From NCBI GenBank assembly GCA_017632945.1, contig JAGBQH010000012.1, positions 62,001-126,000 of the forward strand: 64,000 bases of DNA, written 5' to 3'. Made by a program: the position numbers and the translations under genes. Each line of letters opens with the position of its first letter. The first letter of the stretch is position 1. The notes beneath the pieces were generated by a model. The model had not been told where the DNA came from and did no database searches. It saw only the letters and a program-made list of their open reading frames with translations. Positions 46,598 to 55,742 of the stretch are shown piece by piece. The DNA is from Aeriscardovia sp. (GTDB lineage: Bacteria; Actinomycetota; Actinomycetes; Actinomycetales; Bifidobacteriaceae).

Positions 46598-48051
46598 TGC
46601 TGCTTTTGACCCTCTTTAGGCGCAGCGGGGGCTCCCCCCTTCTCCTCCCCGGAAGCGGGCTGGGCGTTGGGGGCGGGAGTTTGGCTCTTCTGGGAGTTGG
46701 AAGCGGCATCTCCTGCCTTCTTAGCCCTATCGGCAGACTCCGCCTTATCTCCATTAGCCTTTTCGTCTTTTTCTTCCTCATCGGGGGCGGGAGTGGCGAT
46801 GGGGGAGAAGTTTCCAAAGGTCTGGGAGAACATGGTCCTTATTTCTTCTACTCTTGAAGTCAACTCCGTTTCGGTGGCATGAAGATGATTTATCTGTGCT
46901 TTCAGGCCCTCGATCTCGCTCTTAGCTGCTTTTCTTTGGGCATCTATCTCGTTTTTGGCGTCATTTCTCGCCTTTTCGAGTATTTGTGAAGCCTGGGTCT
47001 CAGCATCTTTGCGCTTGGAATCGGCATAGGCTTCGGCATCCTGCTTTGCCTTTTGAGCTGCCAAAAGCAAATCATCGCTTTCTTTTTGGGTTTTTTGCCT
47101 GTGCTGCTCCAACTGGGCTAAAAGATCGTTTATCTTTTGGGTGGTTTCGGATTGCTGGGTCTGGATTTGCTTTCGCGTGTCATCGTATTCTTTTGCAGCC
47201 TTGGCGAGAGTTTGAGACCTTTGCACCGTAGCATCGTCTTCAATTTGTCCGGCCTTAGCTTTGGCCTGATCTATTATTTCTCCCGCCTGCCTTTGAGCTG
47301 CAGCAAGAACATTGCTGGCTTCCTGTTCAATTTGAGCGCGCTTCTGGGCCGCTGCGGCGAGATCCTGCTGAATTTGATCGTGGGCGGCGCTCTTTTGCTT
47401 CATTATCTCTTCGTTTGCGCTTTTGCGCTTATCGGCAATCTGGCTGTCGGCCTGAGCCTGTTTATTGGCTATGGCCTGCTCCTGGGAGCTTTTCCAGCTC
47501 GCCATTTTCTTTTCGTGCTCCTGCCTGGAGTTTTCCAGCTCTATCGCCAAACTCTGCCTTTGGTTGTCGCATTCTCTGGTGGTTTGGCTCGAAAGCTGGG
47601 TGGCCTTTTCCTTGGCTTCAGCTACCAGATCCTGGGACTGCTTGGTGGCCTGGTTAAGCATGGAAGAAGCCTGGGCCTTAGCTTCGGAAAGGAGCCTGTT
47701 GGATTCGTTTTTCGCGTTGTTTAAAAGTGTTTCCGATTCATGGGTGGCAGACTCTTTAATGGTATTGGCATCCGCCTTCGCCCTGTTTAAAAGCTCCACG
47801 CTTGTCTGTTCTGCGCTAGCCAAAAGAGCCTGGGCATTGGCCCCTAGAGATGCAAAAGAGTTCTTATTGTTTGTGTCCTTTTTCGCCTTTTCCTTTGCCA
47901 GTTCGGCTTCCAGATTTAATATTCTGTCATCATAATTTCGGATTTGCTCGCGCAGCAGACTGATAGTCTGCTCATTTTCTTCCATGGCATGGTCTACTTG
48001 CTCTTTGTTGTAACCGCCTCCGAAAGCGGTTGATTTGAATCGTTCTGCCAT
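46594..48051 (-). CDS. DivIVA-like coiled-coil protein
   Basis: A 485-residue, almost wholly helical protein. The first 40 residues (FKSTAFGGGYNKEQVDHAMEE) resemble the membrane-curvature-sensing N-terminus of DivIVA/Wag31-type proteins. Residues 45-400 are a long coiled coil with repeats rich in Ala, Gln, Lys and Glu of the type LL(N/S)xAK(A/N)xA. The C-terminal 70 residues are a disordered Pro/Ala/Glu/Asp tail. Such proteins organise poles, septum or wall synthesis in actinobacteria; the exact role here is inference. It overlaps the nucleosidase gene by four bases. Since the dcw cluster here lacks division genes, this is the only clear division/polarity candidate in the window. Confidence 0.75.
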   Translation of the reverse strand: MAERFKSTAFGGGYNKEQVDHAMEENEQTISLLREQIRNYDDRILNLEAELAKEKAKKDTNNKNSFASLGANAQALLASAEQTSVELLNRAKADANTIKESATHESETLLNNAKNESNRLLSEAKAQASSMLNQATKQSQDLVAEAKEKATQLSSQTTRECDNQRQSLAIELENSRQEHEKKMASWKSSQEQAIANKQAQADSQIADKRKSANEEIMKQKSAAHDQIQQDLAAAAQKRAQIEQEASNVLAAAQRQAGEIIDQAKAKAGQIEDDATVQRSQTLAKAAKEYDDTRKQIQTQQSETTQKINDLLAQLEQHRQKTQKESDDLLLAAQKAKQDAEAYADSKRKDAETQASQILEKARNDAKNEIDAQRKAAKSEIEGLKAQINHLHATETELTSRVEEIRTMFSQTFGNFSPIATPAPDEEEKDEKANGDKAESADRAKKAGDAASNSQKSQTPAPNAQPASGEEKGGAPAAPKEGQKQQ

Positions 48052-48201
48052 CTCTGCCTTTCAAGGGATGTGAAAAAGAAGCCTATGATTAAGTCTAGTT
48101 AAGTTACTTTAAATATAATGCATTCGGAAAAAATTTTATTTTGGCGAAACCCGGATCTGTTTTTCAGTACCTTTAAATCTGGAAACTTGCGCATAAAAAA
48201 T

Positions 48202-48225
48202 CCGCCTCCATAAATCGGCAGGCGG
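48202..48225 (-). terminator. Terminator after GadC-like gene
   Basis: CCGCCT and AGGCGG pair (with an inner loop) between T-rich runs on both strands: GGTTTTT on the plus strand and GGATTTTTT on the minus strand. It ends the transcript of the permease gene at 48251 and is probably bidirectional. Confidence 0.65.
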
Positions 48226-48250
48226 TTTTTCTAATCAGCTTGCTCGCTTT

Positions 48251-49966
48251 TTATGCAGCGTTCTTTGCACCCTCGATTATTTCAGCCGGCACTTCGCTTA
48301 GCTTGGCGTCCTTGCCCCAGACGTGCTTTATTTCCATACCCATGGGGTTCTGGTCGTAGCTAAGTACTTCCGTAGGAATATCTGAAAGGCTCTTGCCAGG
48401 CTTCTTCAGTCCTTCAATCTGCCAGGTGAAGGGGGTGAACACGTTATTAGGATCTGCCCACTTGCTCTTGCGGGAAATCAGGTAAATAATCCAGCTCAAA
48501 ATGATCACGAACGCCGTAATGGCCAAAATCACCACTATGTAAGTGACGGGAGAGCCTACCTCTTGAGCGACCTGAGCAGGAGGCCAAACGGCAAGAACCA
48601 TACCAAATCCGCAGGCTATGAGGCCTACTATGCACACTATCCAGCCTCCGACTTTTCCTCCCGGAATCTTGAAGGCCCTGGGCCTGTTGGGCTGATCATA
48701 TTTCAACCTCAGGTAAGCTATGAACATCAAGACGTAGTAGAAGAGGTAAAGAAGGGTGATGGCCTGGGTAATCAAAATTACGAAGCCCTCGACGTTTGGA
48801 AGCAGCGTCACCAAGAATGCGATTATCGTCATGAATATACATTGGATATACATGAGTTTGGAAGGCATTCCGTGCTTGTTGTAGTTTTGGCTCCACTTGG
48901 GAAGGAAGCCGGCCTTGCCGACCTGTCCCAGCATAAAGGAGGGGCCTGCGAAGTTAGTTACGGTCATGGCTATGGTGTTGCAAAGCAGAGCCCAAGTAAA
49001 CACCATGTAGAGCCATGGGAACCCGAAGGTCGCGCCCAGGACCCTGAAAGTGGCAAATAGCGTGTAAAGCACGTTGAGCTGTCCATAGGGGATCACGGTG
49101 GCGATAATCAGAGTTCCCACAACAAAGATGAGGAAGGCCAAAATCATAGCGATAATGATGGCCTGCGGGAATTCCTTTTCAGGCTTCTTTAGTTCCTTAA
49201 TGTGAGCTGCGTTCATATCTACGCCCGCATAGCTGAAAAGCACGCCTGCAGCCAACGAAAGAGTTGAAAGGCCCTGCCACTTAGGAATCAGGTTAGCCCC
49301 GTTCCAGCTCATGGCAGAGTGGTGTCCTTCGCAGAACCAGACTATGAGCAGGACAATCATCAAGCCCAGAGGGATAAGGCTTCCTATCATCACGCCGTAC
49401 TTTGCTACAGAGGCGAAGATCTTAAGGCCTTTGGTAGCTAGGAAAGCTAGGAACCAGTAGAAGCAGAGCCAGCCTATTACAATCCAAATTTCAAACTGCG
49501 GGTTTTCTGCAAAAGCGACAGCCTTATTGAAGTAAGGACCGTAGAAGAGAATGGTGGCTGCGCCGGAAGCCGGGGCCACGCCGAAGTTGATGGAGCACTC
49601 CATCCAAAGGATAAATAGGCAACAGAACGCCCAGCCTTTGCCAATTCCTTCTCCTACCCACCTAAAGATGCCTCCTCTTCGAGGCCAGCCTGTAGCGAGC
49701 TCTGCCGTTACCAAAGCCGTAGGGATGAAGAATACTATGGCCCCAATTGCGAAGAATGTAATTGAGGAAAGACCGTAGAAAGCTTGCTGGGGGTCATTTG
49801 CCAAGCCGGCAATAGTAGCCACGTTCATCATGGCCAATGCGAACATGGACATGTACTGGCGCTTGGCAGCCTTTGAAATCTTAGGATAATTCGAGGCGTC
49901 AGGCACTCCCACGCTTCCGCTTGTTCCCTGAGCGGCAACGCTCGAGGAACTGTCTGTATCTGTCAT
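48251..49966 (-). CDS. GadC-like amino acid antiporter (APC superfamily), copy 1
   Basis: About 571 residues with twelve hydrophobic spans and long soluble ends. It resembles the glutamate:GABA antiporter group: SMFALAMMNVATIAGLAND in span 1, ELATGWPRRGGIFRWVGEG in span 3, and SYAGVDMNAAHIKELKKPEKEFP in a loop are typical. The C-terminus extends about 80 residues after the last span and contains FTWQIEGLKKPGKSLSDIP, the place where GadC has its pH-sensing plug; that function here is inferred. I take ATG 49966 (AAGGTG at good distance) rather than 49999. No glutamate decarboxylase is in the window, so the exchanged pair is unknown. A close paralogue precedes it. Confidence 0.8.
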   Translation of the reverse strand: MTDTDSSSSVAAQGTSGSVGVPDASNYPKISKAAKRQYMSMFALAMMNVATIAGLANDPQQAFYGLSSITFFAIGAIVFFIPTALVTAELATGWPRRGGIFRWVGEGIGKGWAFCCLFILWMECSINFGVAPASGAATILFYGPYFNKAVAFAENPQFEIWIVIGWLCFYWFLAFLATKGLKIFASVAKYGVMIGSLIPLGLMIVLLIVWFCEGHHSAMSWNGANLIPKWQGLSTLSLAAGVLFSYAGVDMNAAHIKELKKPEKEFPQAIIIAMILAFLIFVVGTLIIATVIPYGQLNVLYTLFATFRVLGATFGFPWLYMVFTWALLCNTIAMTVTNFAGPSFMLGQVGKAGFLPKWSQNYNKHGMPSKLMYIQCIFMTIIAFLVTLLPNVEGFVILITQAITLLYLFYYVLMFIAYLRLKYDQPNRPRAFKIPGGKVGGWIVCIVGLIACGFGMVLAVWPPAQVAQEVGSPVTYIVVILAITAFVIILSWIIYLISRKSKWADPNNVFTPFTWQIEGLKKPGKSLSDIPTEVLSYDQNPMGMEIKHVWGKDAKLSEVPAEIIEGAKNAA

Positions 49967-50147
49967 AAGTTCACCTTCTTGAAACGAGGGACGCTTCAAT
50001 AAAAAAGTGTTTTTGGTGCACTTGTTTACTCTATTTAATTTAAGAATAGATAGACTTAACCAAATATTAAAATGAAAAAAATGAAAACGTTACCAAATTA
50101 GATATGTCAACTCCCCTATGGGAGGAGTTGAATTTGCTTAATTCAAA

Positions 50148-51905
50148 TTAGGCAGCGCTGCCTACGGCCTTAACATCGTCTACCAGTTGAGTAGGCAGAT
50201 TTGCCAAGCGATCATCAGGGCTGAAGGGGTGCTTGATAGGCATTCCCATCGGGTTTTGATCATAGGAAAGAATAGTTGTAGGTATATTGGACAGAGACTT
50301 GGTGGGCTTGGTAAAGCCTTCGATTTGCCAAGTAAGAGGAGCGAACTTGTTTTTAGGATCTACCCAGTTGTGTTTGCGAGCCGCCCAATAAATGAGGAAC
50401 GGTATTGCAAGAATTATGCAGCAGATGACGATTATCGTCCACACATAAACCTCAGGAGATCCAACTTCCTGAGCCACCTGGGCAGGAGGCCATACAGACA
50501 TCAAAATTCCAAGGCAGGAAGCGGCAATGCCGATGATTGCCACGATCCATGCGCCGGTCTTTCCTCCGGGGCACTTGAAGGCCCTGGGCCTATTGGGCTG
50601 GGTGTACTTGAGGCGCACGAAGGTGATAAACATCAGTATGTAGTAGACAAGGTAGAGGACCGTCATAGCCTGCGTCAGCAGTATGACAAAGCCCTCTACA
50701 TTTGGTATCAGCTCTATGACAAACGATAAAATCGTCAAAATCACGCACTGAACGAACATGAGGCCGGAAGGCATTCCGTGCTTGTTGGTGCGCTGAAGCC
50801 ACTTGGGAAGCATTCCCGCCCTGCCGGACTGGCCGAGCATAAGGGAAGGAGCTGCAAAAGCGGTAATGTTTCCCGCTATCATATTGAAAAGACCGAGGTA
50901 GACCACTACCAAGTACAGCATCGGGAAGCCGATTGTGGCGCCCAAATCCTTAAATACGGCGTTCAGAGTATAAATAACGTTAATCTGACCCTCAGGTATC
51001 ATTGCTGCTACCACGAGAGTGCTGAAGATGAATATGCACAGGCAAATGAAAATGGTGAGAAGCAGAGCCCTAGGATACTGCTTTTCAGGATTCTTAAGCT
51101 GCTTTACATAGGCCGCATTCATATCAATGCCGGCGTAACTGAAGAACACGCTGGCGGCCAGCGCTATGGTCGACATTCCCTGCCACTGCGGAACTAATGC
51201 CGAACCAGCAAAAGAGCAGGCGGGCTTATTTCCTTCTCCTAGCCAGACAAATATAAAAATGACCATGAAAAGGAGAGGCAGGATGGTTCCAAGGGTAACG
51301 CCCCAGGAAGCGATCCTATCGAAGGCCTTAACGCCTCGGCTGGCGAGCCATGCCAGCGCATAAAGGAATAGCAGCCAGGCAATCATTATGCCTATAAAAC
51401 CGCCTTCCCCAAGATACTGAGTGGGGTTTTCCGCAAAGGCGATGGCCTTATTGAAGTTCGGGCTAAAGAACAGGATGGTAGAAGTATAGGAGGCAGGGAG
51501 TTGGGCTAATACCAAAGCCTGCTGAATCCAGAGGATGAAGACGCACATGAATCCCCATCCCCTTCCGACTCCTTCACTTACCCATCGGAAAATTCCGCCG
51601 TTTTCGGCCCACCCGGTGGCGAGCTCCGCTGCTACAAGAGCTGTTGGGATGAAGAATACTATGGCCCCGATTATGAAGAACGTGATAGAGGAGAATCCAT
51701 AGAAAGCCATCTGAACGGAGTTGCCAATGCCTGCAATAATGGCAACGTTCATCATTGCCAAAGAGAGCATCGAAACGTAGGCCTTTTTCGTTTTTGGATT
51801 CAAATGCAGAACCGGATAATTCGATCCGTGATCGGGGACCGAATAACTTTCCGACTGCGCCACAGTGGGAGTGTTACTACTTACACCACCATCTCCACTG
51901 TCCAT
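50148..51905 (-). CDS. GadC-like amino acid antiporter (APC superfamily), copy 2
   Basis: 585 residues, strongly similar to the next gene along its whole length, e.g. AYVSMLSLAMMNVAIIAGIG, ELATGWAENGGIFRWVSEG, FFSYAGIDMNAAYVKQLKNPE and the soluble C-terminal tail (LTWQIEGFTKPTKSLSNIP, SYDQNPMGM). The two genes are a tandem duplication, already diverged. The N-terminal 35 residues are a polar disordered tail. The 180-base gap to copy 1 suggests separate transcription signals. Substrate could be glutamate/GABA or another amino acid pair; the SYDQNPMGM tail motif shared by both copies is a notable conserved element. Confidence 0.8.
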   Translation of the reverse strand: MDSGDGGVSSNTPTVAQSESYSVPDHGSNYPVLHLNPKTKKAYVSMLSLAMMNVAIIAGIGNSVQMAFYGFSSITFFIIGAIVFFIPTALVAAELATGWAENGGIFRWVSEGVGRGWGFMCVFILWIQQALVLAQLPASYTSTILFFSPNFNKAIAFAENPTQYLGEGGFIGIMIAWLLFLYALAWLASRGVKAFDRIASWGVTLGTILPLLFMVIFIFVWLGEGNKPACSFAGSALVPQWQGMSTIALAASVFFSYAGIDMNAAYVKQLKNPEKQYPRALLLTIFICLCIFIFSTLVVAAMIPEGQINVIYTLNAVFKDLGATIGFPMLYLVVVYLGLFNMIAGNITAFAAPSLMLGQSGRAGMLPKWLQRTNKHGMPSGLMFVQCVILTILSFVIELIPNVEGFVILLTQAMTVLYLVYYILMFITFVRLKYTQPNRPRAFKCPGGKTGAWIVAIIGIAASCLGILMSVWPPAQVAQEVGSPEVYVWTIIVICCIILAIPFLIYWAARKHNWVDPKNKFAPLTWQIEGFTKPTKSLSNIPTTILSYDQNPMGMPIKHPFSPDDRLANLPTQLVDDVKAVGSAA

Positions 51906-52034
51906 ATCGATTTCCTTCCAAGAACGTTGTTAATTTGGAAAATTTAACAAGGTAGATAAACAAGTCCGATTTCTACGATGAAGTCTGACTAAATAATTGT
52001 ACTAAATCCCGCGGGTTTCAAAGGATACAAAAAA

Positions 52035-52055
52035 GGCGCGCATTGTCTGCGCGCC
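52035..52055 (-). terminator. Terminator of rpsO-pnp
   Basis: GGCGCGCA and TGCGCGCC pair perfectly around a five-base loop. On the minus strand the stem is followed by TTTTTTG, 19 bases after the pnp stop, so it is a standard Rho-independent terminator; a T run is also present in the other direction. Confidence 0.9.
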
Positions 52056-52073
52056 TTTTAAAACGTTTAGAGA

Positions 52074-54680
52074 CTAATTTTCGTCATCATAACGGTCATG
52101 AGAAATATGCCTGCGGGGGCGCGTCATCCGCTCATCTCTATCCTGCCTGTACTGGGAATAGAGGTTGTTGTCTTCTGAAAAGTCGGCAAAGCGGGAAGAA
52201 GATCCTGAGTTATAGCGTCCTTGAGACCTTTCCCTGCGCGGGAAAGAGGAACGGCGATCCTGTGAATCTCTGTCAAAATCCGGCGAATACCTGTATCCGC
52301 CCCCTCTTCGTTCGCCCCTGTCATAAAGGCGCTCGCGAGAGTCCCTGTAGGGCGAGAACTCTTCTCTGTTTTCAGAGAACCTGGATTGCCTCCGGAAGCT
52401 TCTGGAAGGCTCCTGGTATTCGTAAGAATCCTGGTACCTATTCGCCTTTGCCTGACGCTTAAATCTTTGAGACGGTGCGGAAGAAGACTTAGGAAGTGCA
52501 AGCGTGACCCTTCCATGCGAATCTATGCTCTTTACCACGACTTCTATCTTTTGCCCCTCATGGAACAAGCTCTCTATCCCATCTTTGGAAGTTGCAAGAC
52601 GGTCGGAAAGCTGGGAAATGTGCAGAAGGCCGTCAAGTCCGGGGGCGAGGTTTACAAATACGCCGATGCTTGTAACCCTCTCCACCTCTCCTTCCATTTC
52701 CTCTCCAACTTCCGGGATCTTGGAAGCGGTGATAGCCTCTATGGCATCGGAGGCCTTCTTGGCATCGGAGGCATTTTGGGAGGTTATGTAAATCGTACCG
52801 TCCTTTTCCACCGTTATTTCACAGTGGTAGTCAGACTGGAACTGATTTATATTTTTGCCTCTGGCCCCTATAACTTCTCCGATCTTGTCTTCCGGAATAT
52901 GAAGGGTGAGAATTACGGGCACGAGATCGCTGATTTCAGCCGGCTCATCTATGCACTCATCCATGACGGACAGTATTTCCATCCTGGCCTTTTTAGCCTT
53001 ATAAAGGGCTGAGGCTAGCACGTCTTCCGGAATGGCGTCGAGCTTGGTGTCGAGCTGGAGGGCGGTTAGAAACTCGGGAGTGCCTGCGACTTTAAAGTCC
53101 ATGTCTCCGAAGGCATCTTCAATGCCCAAAATATCGGTGAGGACCTTGTAGACGGTCTTGTTTCCGACTTTCCCGCATATAAGGCCCATGGCAACCCCCG
53201 CTACCGAAGCCTTGAGGGGGACGCCGGCATCCAGCAGGGAAAGGGTGGAGGCGCAGACAGATCCCATGGAAGTGGACCCGTTCGATCCTATAGCCTCGGA
53301 CACCTGCCTTATGGCGTAGGGGAACTCATCTTCTTCCGGAAGGACCGGGGCGAGCGCCTTTCTTACAAGAGCCCCGTGCCCTATTTCCCTGCGCTTGGGA
53401 GAACCCAGATGTCCGGTCTCACCAGTGGAGAAGGGAGGCATATTGTACTGATGAATGAAGCGGCGGGATTCTGGACCTGAAATGGAATCTAGCTGCTGGG
53501 CCATGCGCAAGGTTCCTAGGGTGGTAACTCCTAGAACCTGGGTTTCCCCTCTCTGGAAGAGGGAAGATCCGTGGGTTCTGGGAATGATGTCAATTTCAGC
53601 CGTGATGGAGCGCAAATCGTCCAGGCCTCTTCCATCCACCCTTTCTTCACTCTTCAAAATATGATCCCTCAGGATTTCTTTTTGGATCTCCTTAATGGAG
53701 GCGTCTATCTGCCTCTCTTTTTCTTCTGGATCCATATCCTTGAACGCTTCGGCCATTTCGACGTGCACATGCTCTAAGATTTCATTGAGCTTTTCACGCC
53801 TTTCTAATTTGCCCGGAATTAAGAGGGCCTCATCTAAATCCCTCGAGCAGATTTTGCTTACCTGCTTAAAAAGCTGCTCTCCGTATTCAGGGAAGAGCAC
53901 GACTTCCCTTCTGGGCTTTCCAGCCTTTCGCTTAAGTTCTATTTGAGCCTCGCAAAGCATTCGTATGAAGGGCTTTGCCAATTCCACGCCTTCGGCCACA
54001 AGCTCCTCGTCAGGCTTGGGCTGGTTTTCATTGTGTATAAGGTTCCACGCATCTTTTCCTGCGCTGGCCTCTATGGTAGTTACGGCCACCTGTCCTTTTT
54101 CGGTCAGCCTTCCAGCCAGCGTCAGCTCAAAAACAGCCCTCTTCCTTTCCGAAAGGCGCGGAAAAGCGAGCCATTCTCCGTCGATTAAAGCCAGCCTTAC
54201 CGCTCCTACCGGTCCCCTAAAGGGCAGACCTGCTATGCATGTTGAAGCTGAGGCGGCATTCAGGGAGAGGATGTCATAACTGTCTTCGGGGTCTACCGAC
54301 AGAACCGTATCTATAATCTGAAGTTCGTTTCTAAGCGTGTGAGGAAAGAGGGGGCGCAAAGATCGGTCTATGAGCCTGCATACCAAAACCGCCTCTTCAG
54401 TGGGCTTTCCTTCTCTTCTAAAGACAGAACCCGGTATCTGGCCGCAGGCGTACATCTTTTCAACTACATCCACCGTGAGGGGCAGAAAGTCGCACCTCTC
54501 TTTTGGAAGGTTTCCTACGGTAGTGGTTGAAAGCACCATGGACTTTCCGTCCAAATATGCCACCACCGACCCATCAGCTTGCTGGGCCAGAGAGCCTGTT
54601 TCCAGTCTCATGACTCTCTTGCCGTATTTGCCATTGTCTATTTCAGCTTCAACGGCTACGACCTTGCCGTTATCTTTCAC
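52074..54680 (-). CDS. pnp: Polyribonucleotide nucleotidyltransferase (PNPase)
   Basis: 3'-5' phosphorolytic RNase of mRNA decay. Domain order: first RNase PH domain (residues about 10-145, CDFLPLTVDVVEKMYACGQIPG), helical linker, second RNase PH domain (PFSTGETGHLGSPKRREIGHG, SNGSTSMGSVCASTLSLLDAG), KH domain (EDKIGEVIGARGKNI) and S1 domain (EVERVTSIGVFVNLAPGLDG). After S1 comes an extra tail of about 130 residues rich in Arg, Ser, Tyr and Asp, probably disordered and RNA-binding; most PNPases end near 700-730 residues. Total 868. It follows rpsO in the widely conserved order. Confidence 0.95.
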   Translation of the reverse strand: MKDNGKVVAVEAEIDNGKYGKRVMRLETGSLAQQADGSVVAYLDGKSMVLSTTTVGNLPKERCDFLPLTVDVVEKMYACGQIPGSVFRREGKPTEEAVLVCRLIDRSLRPLFPHTLRNELQIIDTVLSVDPEDSYDILSLNAASASTCIAGLPFRGPVGAVRLALIDGEWLAFPRLSERKRAVFELTLAGRLTEKGQVAVTTIEASAGKDAWNLIHNENQPKPDEELVAEGVELAKPFIRMLCEAQIELKRKAGKPRREVVLFPEYGEQLFKQVSKICSRDLDEALLIPGKLERREKLNEILEHVHVEMAEAFKDMDPEEKERQIDASIKEIQKEILRDHILKSEERVDGRGLDDLRSITAEIDIIPRTHGSSLFQRGETQVLGVTTLGTLRMAQQLDSISGPESRRFIHQYNMPPFSTGETGHLGSPKRREIGHGALVRKALAPVLPEEDEFPYAIRQVSEAIGSNGSTSMGSVCASTLSLLDAGVPLKASVAGVAMGLICGKVGNKTVYKVLTDILGIEDAFGDMDFKVAGTPEFLTALQLDTKLDAIPEDVLASALYKAKKARMEILSVMDECIDEPAEISDLVPVILTLHIPEDKIGEVIGARGKNINQFQSDYHCEITVEKDGTIYITSQNASDAKKASDAIEAITASKIPEVGEEMEGEVERVTSIGVFVNLAPGLDGLLHISQLSDRLATSKDGIESLFHEGQKIEVVVKSIDSHGRVTLALPKSSSAPSQRFKRQAKANRYQDSYEYQEPSRSFRRQSRFSENREEFSPYRDSRERLYDRGERRGGGYRYSPDFDRDSQDRRSSFPRRERSQGRYNSGSSSRFADFSEDNNLYSQYRQDRDERMTRPRRHISHDRYDDEN

Positions 54681-54728
54681 AACTGCTCCTTACCTTGCCC
54701 TTATAAACTTTTAAGGGCAACCATGCGC

Positions 54729-54998
54729 CTAGTGGCGCAACCCCAGGCTCCCTATAAGGGTGCGGTAACGATTTATATCTTCCTTCTTCAGGTAGGCCAA
54801 AAGGCGCCTACGCTTTCCAATCATCAATAGCAAACCGCGCTGGGAGTGATAATCATGCTTGTTTGCCTTCATGTGCTCAGTCAGATTGATAATCCTCTTG
54901 GTCAATAGGGCTATTTGGACTTCAGGCGAACCTGTGTCACCCTCATGAGTTGCATATTCGGCGATTATTTCTTGTTTTGATTTGTCGACGAGTGCCAC
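54729..54998 (-). CDS. rpsO: 30S ribosomal protein S15
   Basis: 89 residues, the exact normal length. Motifs [35 protein letters not shown] and the end [17 protein letters not shown] are diagnostic. It binds the central domain of 16S rRNA. It precedes pnp with a 48-base gap, the classic arrangement in which RNase processing and PNPase autoregulation occur. Confidence 0.96.
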   Translation of the reverse strand: MALVDKSKQEIIAEYATHEGDTGSPEVQIALLTKRIINLTEHMKANKHDYHSQRGLLLMIGKRRRLLAYLKKEDINRYRTLIGSLGLRH

Positions 54999-55105
54999 AA
55001 TGTCTCCTTAAAATCTGGTAATGCGATGTCGGCCTCCATTATGGCCGGCTCTCTCCATTCGCAGACGATACACGTCATTTTCATAATATCAATTAAGAGT
55101 AACAA

Positions 55106-55726
55106 TCAGATGGTTGTAGGAGGAACAAACCCAAAAAGCACTACAAGGCAGATGAGGATAAGTTCGCAGACTAGAAAGAACGCGCATGCGGACCATCCCT
55201 TTAAAAGCAGGGAAAAACGCGAGTTTTTTTTGGCAAAAATTAAAAGCACCATAAAAACTATGGCAAAAATAAACATCCCTAAGACGCCGGTTATTATCCC
55301 CACATTTAAGGCGTTGGGAAAAAGGCTGTAACGCTTGTATACAACGTAGGTGGCGTACCAGAAATTACTTTTTAAAAGCGAAGATCCCGATAAGAATTGC
55401 ACCACGCAGTAAAGGATTAAGGCTGACAGGAGCCACCAGATCTTCTTTTTAAATATCAGAGCTCCGCCCATGCATATGAATATGGACGTAACTATGAGCC
55501 ATCCTATAAGGGCCCAACCCATAGGGGAGATCTGTTTGAAAAACTCTATGAGCAGCGCAGTGCGCATTATGGCCATCCTTCTGCCAATCCAGTAGGGAAG
55601 GATGGTTGCCACAAGCAGTAAGACGATTGTGGAAATGACTTTTAATTTGGTATGCCTGCCGCTGGCCTTTTCAGGCAAAGATATGGGATCTGGAGAGAAG
55701 CTCTGACCGCTCTCTTCAGATCCCAT
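55106..55726 (-). CDS. Hypothetical polytopic membrane protein
   Basis: 206 residues with about five hydrophobic spans (VISTIVLLLVATILPYWIG, GWALIGWLIVTSIFICMGG, WLLSALILYCVVQFLSG, VGIITGVLGMFIFAIVFMVL, ACAFFLVCELILICLVVLFG). A polar N-terminal tail of about 30 residues precedes them. I do not recognise a family and see no catalytic motif. It begins 16 bases after the pepC stop on the same strand, so it is likely co-transcribed with pepC and may serve a related membrane role. Confidence 0.65.
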   Translation of the reverse strand: MGSEESGQSFSPDPISLPEKASGRHTKLKVISTIVLLLVATILPYWIGRRMAIMRTALLIEFFKQISPMGWALIGWLIVTSIFICMGGALIFKKKIWWLLSALILYCVVQFLSGSSLLKSNFWYATYVVYKRYSLFPNALNVGIITGVLGMFIFAIVFMVLLIFAKKNSRFSLLLKGWSACAFFLVCELILICLVVLFGFVPPTTI

Positions 55727-55742
55727 AAAAAACCTCCAGAAC

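Noticed and set aside
50108-50130. Hairpin CAACTCC...GGAGTTG between the two GadC-like genes
   Set aside because: No T run follows on the minus strand, so I do not call it a terminator; it could still be an mRNA stem.
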